Shown here in pieces: positions 37,452 through 45,795 of a stretch of 64,000 nt of DNA (its first letter is position 1; every line of letters starts with the position of its first letter). This DNA comes from an uncultured Burkholderiales bacterium (GTDB lineage Bacteria; Pseudomonadota; Gammaproteobacteria; Burkholderiales; Burkholderiaceae_C), in assembly GCA_903949285.1 (NCBI GenBank), contig CAJAYT010000101.1, positions 1-64,000 of the forward strand, in the 5' to 3' direction. Below the pieces are notes generated by a model, which was given only the letters and a program-made list of their open reading frames with translations, was not told where the DNA came from and did no database searches. The position numbers and the translations under genes were made by a program.

Positions 37452-40400
37452 GCAGTTGGCCCGTCCGTACCGTAGACCCGAGTGGCACGGGCCATGTCAC
37501 TATAAAGTGCCTGCGCAAGCGCAGGGAGCTCAAAGCGCAGTGCATCATAGTCTTCAAACGAACGTATTAAATATGCTGATTCGCTGCGCTCACCATCTCG
37601 TTGGAATGAGGGTTCAAATACTTTTTGAGCGTTTTCGTGAGAGTTCTCTAACTCCTCAGTGCTTTCGCCCGATTCAATCTTGCTGTTATAAATTTCACTT
37701 TGCAGCCATATCCAGCCTGTCTTACAAGCGACGGGTATAGGACGCATCCAAGCCTGCTTAAATAGGCCCACGAGTTTTTGTAAAACCTGGAGTGCGTGTA
37801 CCGGATCCATAGGATCGATCACAATCTGTGCATCTGAGCCTAATTGAACACTCTTAACACGGAGGCCTTGTGCACTAGCCACAAGATGGTTAACCCAGAG
37901 TTGAGCAACGATGTCGCCTCTTGGAAATCGGTAATCCTTAATTTTCTCGCTGACTGCGCCTACTCTTTGCACAAGTTGCAAATAATCCAATCCATTCGAA
38001 CCTGGACTTGGCTTAGCCCTGAGTTTCAAGAGTGCCCCCTCAATGGACGCGCCCTCAAGTTGAAGTGATATTTTTATGGGATCGCAATCCTGCGGGTATT
38101 GAGTAGTCCACTCATCCCTTTGATCAATTACGTCCTGAACCTTCTTGTGTATTCTTTGAGAAACATGAACACCGTATCCTTGCATCGGTAAGCGACCCGA
38201 TAGCTTTAAATTATGCAACCCCAGCTCGACATTTTCAACTTTTAACAACTCATCTGAAATTTTATATTCCTCCAAGTGATTGAGTGCGAAAGGCTCTGCC
38301 TCGCTAATCTCCTCATCCAGAGTATCGATCGTTATATTTAATCTATTTCTAAAGAAAATCTCCACCGGGCGGCGCAGCAAGCGGTGAATATCGCCTGGAG
38401 AAAGTTGCATATGCTGGTCAAGCAGACCTTGCTTGACCGTAGTCAAGCGAGATTGATTTGCACCGATCAGCTCCTTGCTCTGCAATTGAGTGGGTTCCCA
38501 GTCTTTATCGTATGTAATGAACTCACTCCCCGTTTCGAAATATTTCTTTGAAAAGGGTTGTAGAGGATACTTTACTGGCTCAACCTTGGTATCCCAAGAG
38601 TCGTTCAAAAAATCAATGAGTTGCGCGACCAATACCGATGGAGGCTTTTCAGAGTTATCTCGTGCACTATGTCCTTGCCAACTGATATAGAGCTTTTTAC
38701 GAGCACAAAGCAGCGCCTCCAAAAACAAATATCGATCATCCTCTCGCCGCGATCGATCCCCGGTTCTCCAGTTGCGAGACATCAAATCAAAGTCTCTGGA
38801 AGAAGTTTGTCTTGGGAAGTCACCGTCGTTCATTCCCAGCAAACAAATAATCTTGAATGGAATTGAGCGCATGGGCATGAGTGTTCCAAATTGAACTCCT
38901 CCGCCAAAAAACCGTTGTTGTAAACCGATCTCTTCCAATTGATTCAACCAATAGTCTCGAACCACGTGCAATTCAATCTTTTGAGTTAATTCGCATTCAT
39001 TACAAATTTTTTGCCACTGCTCCAAAGGCTCGAAAATTTTCTCTAACAGTCGTTCTTGTGCATCATCACACGCTTCAAAGAAAAGCCCTAATATGTCTTT
39101 GAAAATAAGAACCCATTCGTTTGCTGTATGTTCCTGATTTAATGCAGTATTGATATTTTCAATGGCATCAATCCAAATTAACAGTTTGCCAATTAGAGGG
39201 CCATCTAAACCATTCACACCCGGGTAAGCTAGGGTTGACTCCCAGGACTGTTGGTTTGCGAGTGCGTACCCTAAGAATATTCTACGAAGTCCAAATGCCC
39301 AAGTATTTTGATCCAAGTCTTTTAGACCTTTGTCCATTCCGTGCTGAACTCTATGATCACTGTTTAACCCCCACCTTACCCCGGACCCAAAAAGCCATGT
39401 TCTTAGTTGCTCTAGTTCAGGACTAGATAAATCAAATTTTTTGCAAACCGCATCTACTTCAAAAAGATTTAACCAATCTATCAAACTAACTTTTAGGGTT
39501 GGAGTAGATAACAGTTGGGTTAATGCCCTAACAATGGGAGTTTCTTTAGTTGTTGTGTCTGCAATAGAGAAAGGTATGAACCTCGTGTCAGCATTAGAAA
39601 ATCGTCCAAAAACTGCTTTTATATGCGGCAGGAAAGTCTCCATCTCAGGAACCATAACCATGATATGTTCTGGCCTAATTTCTGAGTCGCGATCAAACCA
39701 AGAGTGGAGTTGATCGTGAAGTACTTCAATTTCTCTTTGTGCGCTGTGTACGCTTATAAATTGAATTGAATGATCTGTCTCAACTTTTGCTAATTTACTG
39801 GGTCCTCCTGGCGCTGGATTAAGGTTCAAAATCGAAGACTGTACATGAGCTAATTGGCTATGTTCAGGTACGTCATCACTAATGGGATCGTTAAATACTT
39901 CAACTTTATGTAACTTACCTTTGTAAGATTCAACATTGTCAAAGTCATCCAGCAAGTGAAAATAATCTCTACCTTGCTTACCCCACGAGGCTAATAAGGG
40001 ATGCGAGGCCATATGTAAATCGCGCGGATTGATTGGCTGTCGTCTCCTCGCCAATGCGCGAAGCATCTCGTTGCCGTCTACGATATCGCCCCAATAAGAC
40101 TGGCAAGGATTTTGGACAAACATGAACACTTGACAAATTTCACCTAATTTAGCAAAAGCTTCGATAATTTGCGGTGGTAGGGAGGAGATACCGAAGATTA
40201 CAACTCTTTGCGGGATGCCTTCAGGTTTTTTGCGTGTTCTTCGAAACTCTTCAATGACCAGATTCATCTTTTCTAAAAACTGTGCGTGTACATTAGCCCT
40301 TGATGCATTTGCCAATATGGGGCCTATATCTGCCCTTAATTCACGCCATAGCTCAGATTGCCAAATGTCGTCTTGCCCTAACAAAAGTGGTTTGCCGGGA

Positions 40401-40930
40401 CTCTTTAAGTAAGCATCGGAAATTAGTTGATCATCTCCATTTGCCCAGTCCATCAACCAATCGGCTCGGTAATTCTGATATCCATCAAAGACATCCGAGA
40501 TCTGGTTAGCCAACTGATATAGACGCCTACTGTCGTTAGATTCGCCGATGTATTTCCTTAAAGGTTGGAAGATGGGTTTTTCAATAAGCGTTGGCAGAAT
40601 TTTGTATAAACGCCAAGTCAAATTTTTCTTATCAAAAGGCATATGCACAGGTATTCGCACATCGCTGAGTACCTTTCTGTAGATACCCCATAAATAGCTA
40701 CTGGGTAACTCTATTCGGGTTGCAGCACAAATGCCAAACGCATCATCACTGGCCAACGCCATTTCTAACCAGTGCTTCATGCCGTTGTTTTGTACCAAAA
40801 TGGTTTCGGGACTTAAAACGGGTAACCGGTAAGTTTTAATGACATCAATTAGCAAGAGACATAAATCTTCCAACCGATTTCCGTGTAACACCATGAAACC
40901 GGGTGAGAATGACTCTGAATTCTTATCCAT
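37448..40930 (-). CDS. recC: Exodeoxyribonuclease V gamma subunit
   Basis: 1160-residue Chi-scanning subunit of RecBCD with the inactive helicase/nuclease-like folds typical of RecC. Recognisable stretches are FMVLHGNRLEDL near the N-terminus, ILVQNNGMKHWLEMALA, PFSIAD, ICLLGMNDGDFPR and SWQGHSARDN. First gene of the recC-recB-recD operon. A 97-bp gap separates its start from the stop of the EamA transporter gene, which lies upstream on the same strand; no clear promoter was identified. Confidence 0.95.
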   Translation of the reverse strand: MDKNSESFSPGFMVLHGNRLEDLCLLLIDVIKTYRLPVLSPETILVQNNGMKHWLEMALASDDAFGICAATRIELPSSYLWGIYRKVLSDVRIPVHMPFDKKNLTWRLYKILPTLIEKPIFQPLRKYIGESNDSRRLYQLANQISDVFDGYQNYRADWLMDWANGDDQLISDAYLKSPGKPLLLGQDDIWQSELWRELRADIGPILANASRANVHAQFLEKMNLVIEEFRRTRKKPEGIPQRVVIFGISSLPPQIIEAFAKLGEICQVFMFVQNPCQSYWGDIVDGNEMLRALARRRQPINPRDLHMASHPLLASWGKQGRDYFHLLDDFDNVESYKGKLHKVEVFNDPISDDVPEHSQLAHVQSSILNLNPAPGGPSKLAKVETDHSIQFISVHSAQREIEVLHDQLHSWFDRDSEIRPEHIMVMVPEMETFLPHIKAVFGRFSNADTRFIPFSIADTTTKETPIVRALTQLLSTPTLKVSLIDWLNLFEVDAVCKKFDLSSPELEQLRTWLFGSGVRWGLNSDHRVQHGMDKGLKDLDQNTWAFGLRRIFLGYALANQQSWESTLAYPGVNGLDGPLIGKLLIWIDAIENINTALNQEHTANEWVLIFKDILGLFFEACDDAQERLLEKIFEPLEQWQKICNECELTQKIELHVVRDYWLNQLEEIGLQQRFFGGGVQFGTLMPMRSIPFKIICLLGMNDGDFPRQTSSRDFDLMSRNWRTGDRSRREDDRYLFLEALLCARKKLYISWQGHSARDNSEKPPSVLVAQLIDFLNDSWDTKVEPVKYPLQPFSKKYFETGSEFITYDKDWEPTQLQSKELIGANQSRLTTVKQGLLDQHMQLSPGDIHRLLRRPVEIFFRNRLNITIDTLDEEISEAEPFALNHLEEYKISDELLKVENVELGLHNLKLSGRLPMQGYGVHVSQRIHKKVQDVIDQRDEWTTQYPQDCDPIKISLQLEGASIEGALLKLRAKPSPGSNGLDYLQLVQRVGAVSEKIKDYRFPRGDIVAQLWVNHLVASAQGLRVKSVQLGSDAQIVIDPMDPVHALQVLQKLVGLFKQAWMRPIPVACKTGWIWLQSEIYNSKIESGESTEELENSHENAQKVFEPSFQRDGERSESAYLIRSFEDYDALRFELPALAQALYSDMARATRVYGTDGPTA

Positions 40931-41027
40931 TTAAATGCTAAGCGTAACTTTGGTGATTTGTGTTTCCAACCATATTAAACGAAAGGGGCTAGGTTAATGC
41001 GCCTGCGCTCACAACCATTTCCCCAAA

Positions 41028-42023
41028 CTATGCAGCCGCATAGATTCCACCCACGATTAATGCAAATGCAACTGCATGAAAGACCTCTGGTCCCTCACCA
41101 AGAAGCAAACTAGACAATACGGCAGCAAAAAGTGGGGTCAAATTAGCAAAAAAACCAGCAATATTAGTCCCCACACGCTGAATCCCCAGCCCCCAACACC
41201 GATAGGCTGCTATAGCGGGGCCCAGTGAAACAAACATAAGAGCGCCCAACAGTGGCCAACTGTAAACAATGTGAGCAGGCGTTAGGCTCCACTCACCCGC
41301 GGTAAATACCGAACTCCAACCCAGTCCCATAATGATCTGGGCCATTAAAAAGTATTTCCAGTCCCCTCGTATTTCAGGCGGGTCAGCTTGCGTTCCTGAT
41401 AATAGCCAACTGTACCAAGACCAAGCCAACACAGCGATTAACACGTAGATATCCCCGATGACCCAGTGAAGGTTGAATACCTGGCTCAAATCTCCCCTAC
41501 AAAGCACCAATAAGACACCTGTAATCGATAGTACTGCCCCCAAGCACTGTCGCATCCTTAGTTTTTGTCCAAAAAATAAAACCCCAAGGGTCAACATGAC
41601 TACTGGAGCAATGGAGCCAACCAACGTTACGTTGATTGGTGATGAGGTATGAAGCGCGAGGTATTGAAAGCTGTTGTAACTCCCAACCCCCAATAATCCC
41701 AAAAGCGCATAGCGCCTCCAGTACACCCAGAGCAAACTACGGGGGAGCAGTAGCTTATAAGTAAAGGGTAGCAAGAATACAAAAGCAAAAATCCACCTTA
41801 AAGCGTTTAAGGTGAGAGGCGGCACCCATTCACTGACGAGCCTGCCAACCACTGCATTTCCTGCCCAAAGTAGGGGGGGGACTGTCAAAAGGGCAGCGGT
41901 GCGAAGGCTAACTGTGGGTTTAGCAGAGGAGGTCAAGATAATTAGGTTTAAAAACTGAGCGCGGCAAATGGATAATAAAGAACTAGTTCTACGCAAGTCC
42001 AGATTTGCGCATACACTGCACAA
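41028..42023 (-). CDS. EamA family (drug/metabolite) transporter
   Basis: Inner-membrane protein with two EamA repeats and about ten hydrophobic segments (for example PPLLWAGNAVVGRLV, NALRWIFAFVFLLPF, PINVTLVGSIAPVVML). It probably exports a metabolite or amino acid; the substrate is not determinable. The reading frame is open to 42023, but no ATG precedes the first membrane segment. Candidate starts are TTG at 42023, 41996 and 41936, none with a good Shine-Dalgarno, so the first 30 residues are doubtful. The coding sequence contains a run of eight G at 41873-41880. Confidence 0.8.
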   Translation of the reverse strand: MCSVCANLDLRRTSSLLSICRAQFLNLIILTSSAKPTVSLRTAALLTVPPLLWAGNAVVGRLVSEWVPPLTLNALRWIFAFVFLLPFTYKLLLPRSLLWVYWRRYALLGLLGVGSYNSFQYLALHTSSPINVTLVGSIAPVVMLTLGVLFFGQKLRMRQCLGAVLSITGVLLVLCRGDLSQVFNLHWVIGDIYVLIAVLAWSWYSWLLSGTQADPPEIRGDWKYFLMAQIIMGLGWSSVFTAGEWSLTPAHIVYSWPLLGALMFVSLGPAIAAYRCWGLGIQRVGTNIAGFFANLTPLFAAVLSSLLLGEGPEVFHAVAFALIVGGIYAAA

Positions 42024-42198
42024 CTAATATTGATTCTTACAAAAAATCAATTCATTACCTGTTTAAGTATAGACGTGAAAATTCATCAGAGATTGAAACT
42101 GCCATAAAAATCCATTGAATCTGCCGAGTAAGGCGTTCACGTAGATTTTTAATAATCACAACAGTATCAATTTAACAAACTTTTAAAAAGGAGCCTAA

Positions 42199-43182
42199 AT
42201 GTCAAGAGCAGTCATTATCGAAAAAAATGGTGGTCCACAGGAGCTTAAGGTCGTTGACGTTAAGGTGGGAGAGCCTGGTGAAGGCGAGATTAAAATTGCG
42301 CACAAAGCAGTAGGGCTTAACTATATCGATGTCTATCAACGCGCTGGACTCTATGCCTTGCCACTACCCCTTCATATGGGAATGGAAGCCTCTGGGATTA
42401 TTACTGGCGTTGGTGCCGGAGTGACTCACTTAAAAGTGGGTGACCGTGCGGCCTACGCCAGCAACCCTCCCGGGAGCTACAGCGAAGAGCGCGTCATGCC
42501 AGCCAAGTGCGTTGTTAAATTACCAGAGGCCATCTCCTTTGAGACGGGCGCTGCGATGATGCTCAAAGGCCTAACGGCACAATACCTACTCAAACGCACA
42601 CTCCCACAGGGAGGTCTGCATAAGGGGGACTTTGTCCTGTTTCACGCAGCAGCAGGTGGAGTTGGTTTGATTGCCTGTCAGTGGGCTCGTGCTTTAGGAT
42701 ACCAATTAATTGGGACCGCTGGAAGTGATGAAAAATGTGCACTTGCAAAGACCAACGGAGCAGCCTTTACGATCAACTACTCCAAAGAAGACTTCCTGAT
42801 TCGCGTCAAAGAAATCACGGGTGGCAAAGGGGTTAAGGTCGTTTACGACTCAGTTGGAAAGGACACCTGGGAGAAGTCGCTTGATTGCTTGGCTCCGCTT
42901 GGGCTTTTTGCTAGCTTTGGCAATGCATCAGGGCCTGTACCCCCTTTCTCCCCCGGCATATTGGCCGGCAAAGGATCCCTGTACATGACTCGTCAAACGC
43001 TTTTCACTCACCTGGCAACTCGCGAGAGTACCCAGGCCATGGCTGATGATTTGTTTGATGCGGTTATCACTGGAAAAATTCATATACACATTGATCAAAC
43101 CTACAAACTTGAAAACGTTCAACAAGCTCATATAGATTTAGAGGCAAGAAAGACAACGGGTTGCACAATCCTAACCCTCTAA
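42199..43182 (+). CDS. NADPH:quinone oxidoreductase (MDR family)
   Basis: Zeta-crystallin-type medium-chain reductase, 327 residues, reducing quinones or enones with NADPH. AAGGAG lies just before the ATG. Motifs are HKAVGLNYIDVYQRAGLY, GMEASGIITGVGAGV, the nucleotide loop FHAAAGGVGLIACQWA, and VVYDSVGKDTWEKSLDCLAPLG. Zinc ligands are lacking, as expected for this branch. It is a single gene followed by a strong intrinsic terminator. Confidence 0.9.
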   Translation: MSRAVIIEKNGGPQELKVVDVKVGEPGEGEIKIAHKAVGLNYIDVYQRAGLYALPLPLHMGMEASGIITGVGAGVTHLKVGDRAAYASNPPGSYSEERVMPAKCVVKLPEAISFETGAAMMLKGLTAQYLLKRTLPQGGLHKGDFVLFHAAAGGVGLIACQWARALGYQLIGTAGSDEKCALAKTNGAAFTINYSKEDFLIRVKEITGGKGVKVVYDSVGKDTWEKSLDCLAPLGLFASFGNASGPVPPFSPGILAGKGSLYMTRQTLFTHLATRESTQAMADDLFDAVITGKIHIHIDQTYKLENVQQAHIDLEARKTTGCTILTL

Positions 43183-43200
43183 TTTAAGAGCTTTAATCTA

Positions 43201-43240
43201 GAAAAGGGTTTAAATCTTATGGATTTAAACCCTTTTCTTT
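43201..43240 (+). terminator. Intrinsic terminator of the quinone oxidoreductase gene
   Basis: A perfect 16-bp stem (43201-43216 with 43222-43237) around a 5-base loop, followed by TTT, 18 bp after the stop codon. Confidence 0.85.
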
Positions 43241-43616
43241 TAACCTACCCAATTTATATACAGGTTATATTATTTAATTTGCCTGCAAAACTGCATTTGA
43301 GGATTTTGTCACTTGTATGCTTTTTCTATTTTTTAAAGTGTTGATTGTTGGATAAGAATATCCTAGTCCAATTGCTCATTTGTTAATCCCTCAAAACAGA
43401 GAAACGTTGTTAAAAATTGAATAAGTTGATTTATTGGCAACAGAAATCTACCTGGTTTTGCGCAATCGTATCGGAAGATAAATTTGGTTATTTTTCCGCT
43501 TAGTTAATATTAGTTGCCAAAGATGCTTTTGACAAGATCAAAAGTATCTGGCGAATGCTAGCAAGTAGTAAAACCGCATTCTGTAAAAAAATGAATTTAG
43601 ATCAATATTGTTAAGA
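43241..43616. other. Non-coding stretch upstream of nasT
   Basis: A+T-rich interval between the terminator and the nasT promoter, about 375 bp. No reading frame with a credible start, and no RNA gene, was recognised. It could hold nitrogen-regulator (NtrC) enhancer sites, but I found no convincing TGCACC-type dyad here. Confidence 0.5.
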
Positions 43617-43633
43617 TTGGCTTGATATTTGCT
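43617..43633 (+). promoter_or_regulatory. Sigma-54 promoter of nasT
   Basis: TTGGCTTGATATTTGCT matches the -24/-12 consensus: GG at 43619-43620 and GC at 43631-43632, exactly ten bases between them, with TTGG and TTTGCT contexts. Transcription would begin near 43644, about 19 bases before the nasT ATG. This points to RpoN/NtrC-type nitrogen control. Confidence 0.7.
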
Positions 43634-43662
43634 AATGAATTTCTGAATCAAGCAAATAACTC

Positions 43663-44316
43663 ATGAAATCCAAGTCCAACTCAATAAAATCTGCCACTAA
43701 GCTCAGAATTGTTGTAGTTGTGCCTGACTTGGAGATAGAAGATCCTAGCGACGAACATGCCGTCTCTCAAGCAGAAAGATCCAGGGCTTTACGGATTGGT
43801 CTGTTAGAAAGTGGTTTCAATTTGATAGCATCTCTTCCTGCCGATGTTTTTCTAGCAGACCGCATTAAACAACTCCAACCCGACCTGATTATTGTTGACG
43901 CAGAATCAGAGGCCCGAGATGCACTCGAGCACGTTGTCTTCGCAACACGGGACGAACGCAGACCCATAGTTCTCTTTACGGATGACAGCGATACCTCTCA
44001 CGTGCGCGACGCAGTCGCGGTGGGGGTATCAGCCTATATTGTTGATGGATTGTCAAGCAAACGCATTCGTCCCATCCTTGATGTCGCTATGGCTCGCTTC
44101 GAATACGAACAAAATCTGCGGCTCGAAAGAGATGATGCGAAAAGTGCACTAGCAGAGCGCACGCTCATAGACCGCGCTAAAGCACTTTTAATGGAGCGCC
44201 AAGGTCTAAATGAAAACGAGGCGTTCTCCAAACTTCGAAAAGTAGCGATGGACCAAGGCATCAAGCTTGGTGAGGTCGCGAAACGAATGCTTGATATGGC
44301 ACATTTATTAGGCTAG
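43663..44316 (+). CDS. nasT: ANTAR-domain response regulator
   Basis: RNA-binding antiterminator for nitrate assimilation. 217 residues: receiver-like domain (about 14-140, with LQPDLIIVDAES holding the probable Asp), coiled linker, and C-terminal ANTAR domain (ALAERTLIDRAKALLMERQG to KLGEVAKRMLDMAH, about 155-213). ANTAR proteins bind paired hairpins that prevent a terminator forming; such hairpins lie between this gene and nrtA. The usual partner NasS, a cytoplasmic nitrate-binding sensor, is not encoded next to it. Confidence 0.9.
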   Translation: MKSKSNSIKSATKLRIVVVVPDLEIEDPSDEHAVSQAERSRALRIGLLESGFNLIASLPADVFLADRIKQLQPDLIIVDAESEARDALEHVVFATRDERRPIVLFTDDSDTSHVRDAVAVGVSAYIVDGLSSKRIRPILDVAMARFEYEQNLRLERDDAKSALAERTLIDRAKALLMERQGLNENEAFSKLRKVAMDQGIKLGEVAKRMLDMAHLLG

Positions 44317-44332
44317 AGCCCCGGTTTAGCGC

Positions 44333-44366
44333 TTAAATATGGTGCAAGATATTTAAATTGCACCAT
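44333..44366. promoter_or_regulatory. Inverted ATGGTGCAA/TTGCACCAT half-sites, possible NtrC enhancer or alternative hairpins
   Basis: Perfect 9-base arms ATGGTGCAA (44339-44347) and TTGCACCAT (44358-44366) flank ten bases. An overlapping, mutually exclusive 8-bp pairing exists (TTAAATAT at 44333-44340 with ATATTTAA at 44349-44356). TGGTGCA/TGCACCA are NtrC half-site sequences but in inverted order, so these may be halves of two adjacent sites 65-95 bp upstream of the sigma-54 start. No T-run follows, so it is not an intrinsic terminator. Confidence 0.45.
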
Positions 44367-44403
44367 CCTCGGGATGTTTTAAAGGTAATTTCAGCGAAAA
44401 CTC

Positions 44404-44420
44404 TGGGCATATCTTTTGCA
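44404..44420 (+). promoter_or_regulatory. Sigma-54 promoter of the nrt-nir-nas operon
   Basis: TGGGCATATCTTTTGCA has GG at 44406-44407 and GC at 44418-44419 with exactly ten bases between them, and the TTTGCA -12 context. The predicted start is near 44431, so the transcript would begin just at the antiterminator hairpins. Confidence 0.72.
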
Positions 44421-44433
44421 TTGACATACTCAA

Positions 44434-44466
44434 CGAGCAATGACATGTTCGAGGACAAAGACGTCC
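44434..44466 (+). promoter_or_regulatory. ANTAR target: paired antiterminator hairpins P1 and P2
   Basis: P1 is CGAGC (44434-44438) pairing with GTTCG (44447-44451), optionally closed further to a six-base loop ATGACA. One base later P2 is GGAC (44453-44456) with GTCC (44463-44466) around the hexaloop AAAGAC, which has A at position 1 and G at position 4 as required of ANTAR targets. P2 uses bases of the terminator's 5' arm, so the two structures exclude each other. NasT binding is inferred. Confidence 0.7.
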
Positions 44467-44507
44467 GCAAGCTACTTAAACATTAGGTAGCTCGCGGACG
44501 TCTTTTT
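44457..44507 (+). terminator. Regulated intrinsic terminator in the nrtA leader
   Basis: A 21-base stem (44457-44477 with 44485-44505) with one mismatch and one G-U pair, a 7-base loop and a run of five T (44503-44507). It lies 35 bp before nrtA. Its 5' arm overlaps hairpin P2, so it works as the off-state of an ANTAR-controlled attenuator. Confidence 0.88.
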
Positions 44508-44541
44508 CGTTTCTACGCGTTTTATTTAAGGAGTTAATGCT

Positions 44542-45786
44542 ATGTCCGATCTTTTGGAGACCCCCATGACCCGCCGAAATATCTTGCAAGCTGCTACAGC
44601 AACTGCGCTCACAATCCCTCCCGCTTTAAGAACCGCTGTATATGCTGGCGGTTCAGATAAGCCTGAGAAGGAGGAGGTCAAAATTGGTTTCATTCCACTC
44701 ACCGACTGTGCAAGCGTTGTGATGGCATCGGTACTGGGCATTGATAAAAAATACGGCGTCAAAATCGTCCCTAGCAAAGAATCTAGCTGGGCAAGCGTGC
44801 GAGACAAATTAGTCAGCGGTGAGCTTGACTTTGCGCATGCCTTGTACGGGTTGATCTACGGCGTTCATCTTGGAACGTCAGGACCTAAAAAAGACATGGC
44901 CGTTTTAATGGGTTTGAATCAAAACGGACAAGGCATCACGCTATCAAAAAAACTAGCGGATAAAGGCGCAGTAGACGCCCCAAGCTTGGCAAAGCTAATG
45001 CAAGAAGAAAAAAGGGAATATACCTTTGCTCAAACATTTCCAACTGGTACCCACGCCATGTGGCTTTACTACTGGTTAGCTAGTGTAGGTATTAATCCCT
45101 TTAAAGATGCTAAGGTAATAACTGTGCCCCCACCGCAAATGGTTGCCAATATGCGTGTTGGTAATATGGACGGATACTGTGTGGGCGAGCCTTGGGGACA
45201 CAGGGCTATAGCAGACGGCATTGGAATTACTGCAAGCACCACCCAAGATATCTGGCCCGATCATCCCGAGAAGGTACTTGGCACTTCAGCTGAGTATGTG
45301 AAAAAATACCCCAACACAGCGCGTGCCGTTTCAGCGGCAATTTTGGAGGCTAGTAAGTGGATTGATTCTGGTCTACAAAACAAACTCAAGATGGCCGAGA
45401 CCATCGCTGATAAAGCCTACGTCAACACTAGCGTAGACGTTATCAATCAACGCATTTTGGGGCGTTATCAAAACGGTTTGGGCAAAACTTGGGATGATCC
45501 CCATTTCATGAAGTTCTATGCTGATGGAAATGTTAATTACCCCTACCTCTCTGATGGTATGTGGTTTTTAACGCAGCACAAGCGCTGGGGGTTACTCAAA
45601 GAGCACCCAGACTATCTAAAAGTGGCAAAAGAGATTAACCAACTCGATGTTTACAAAGACGCCGCTACGGCTTCTAAAACACCGATTCCAAAAGACGTTA
45701 TGCGTAGCTCCAAATTAATGGACGGCGTCGTCTGGGACGGTAAAGATCCTAAGAAATACGCTGACAGCTTTAAAGTACATGCTTAA
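44542..45786 (+). CDS. nrtA: Nitrate ABC transporter substrate-binding protein
   Basis: Periplasmic nitrate-binding protein, 414 residues, AAGGAG eight bases before the ATG. The N-terminus MTRRNILQAATATAL carries a twin-arginine-like signal, so it is exported and not the cytoplasmic sensor NasS, to which it is related. Typical NrtA/CmpA segments: KIGFIPLTDCASVVMA, LDFAHALYGLIYGVHLG, GYCVGEPWGHRA. It is the first gene after the attenuator, followed by permease and ATPase. Nitrate rather than bicarbonate or cyanate is supported by the linked reductase genes. Confidence 0.9.
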   Translation: MSDLLETPMTRRNILQAATATALTIPPALRTAVYAGGSDKPEKEEVKIGFIPLTDCASVVMASVLGIDKKYGVKIVPSKESSWASVRDKLVSGELDFAHALYGLIYGVHLGTSGPKKDMAVLMGLNQNGQGITLSKKLADKGAVDAPSLAKLMQEEKREYTFAQTFPTGTHAMWLYYWLASVGINPFKDAKVITVPPPQMVANMRVGNMDGYCVGEPWGHRAIADGIGITASTTQDIWPDHPEKVLGTSAEYVKKYPNTARAVSAAILEASKWIDSGLQNKLKMAETIADKAYVNTSVDVINQRILGRYQNGLGKTWDDPHFMKFYADGNVNYPYLSDGMWFLTQHKRWGLLKEHPDYLKVAKEINQLDVYKDAATASKTPIPKDVMRSSKLMDGVVWDGKDPKKYADSFKVHA

Positions 45787-45795
45787 GGGTTGGCA

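Noticed and set aside
31989-40930. recCBD as part of a phage-defence island
   Set aside because: All three subunits look like standard housekeeping RecBCD in a normal overlapping operon, with no defence genes beside them.
44542-45786. Identification of the first nrt gene as NasS
   Set aside because: It has a twin-arginine-like export signal and is directly followed by permease and ATPase genes, as expected for NrtA.
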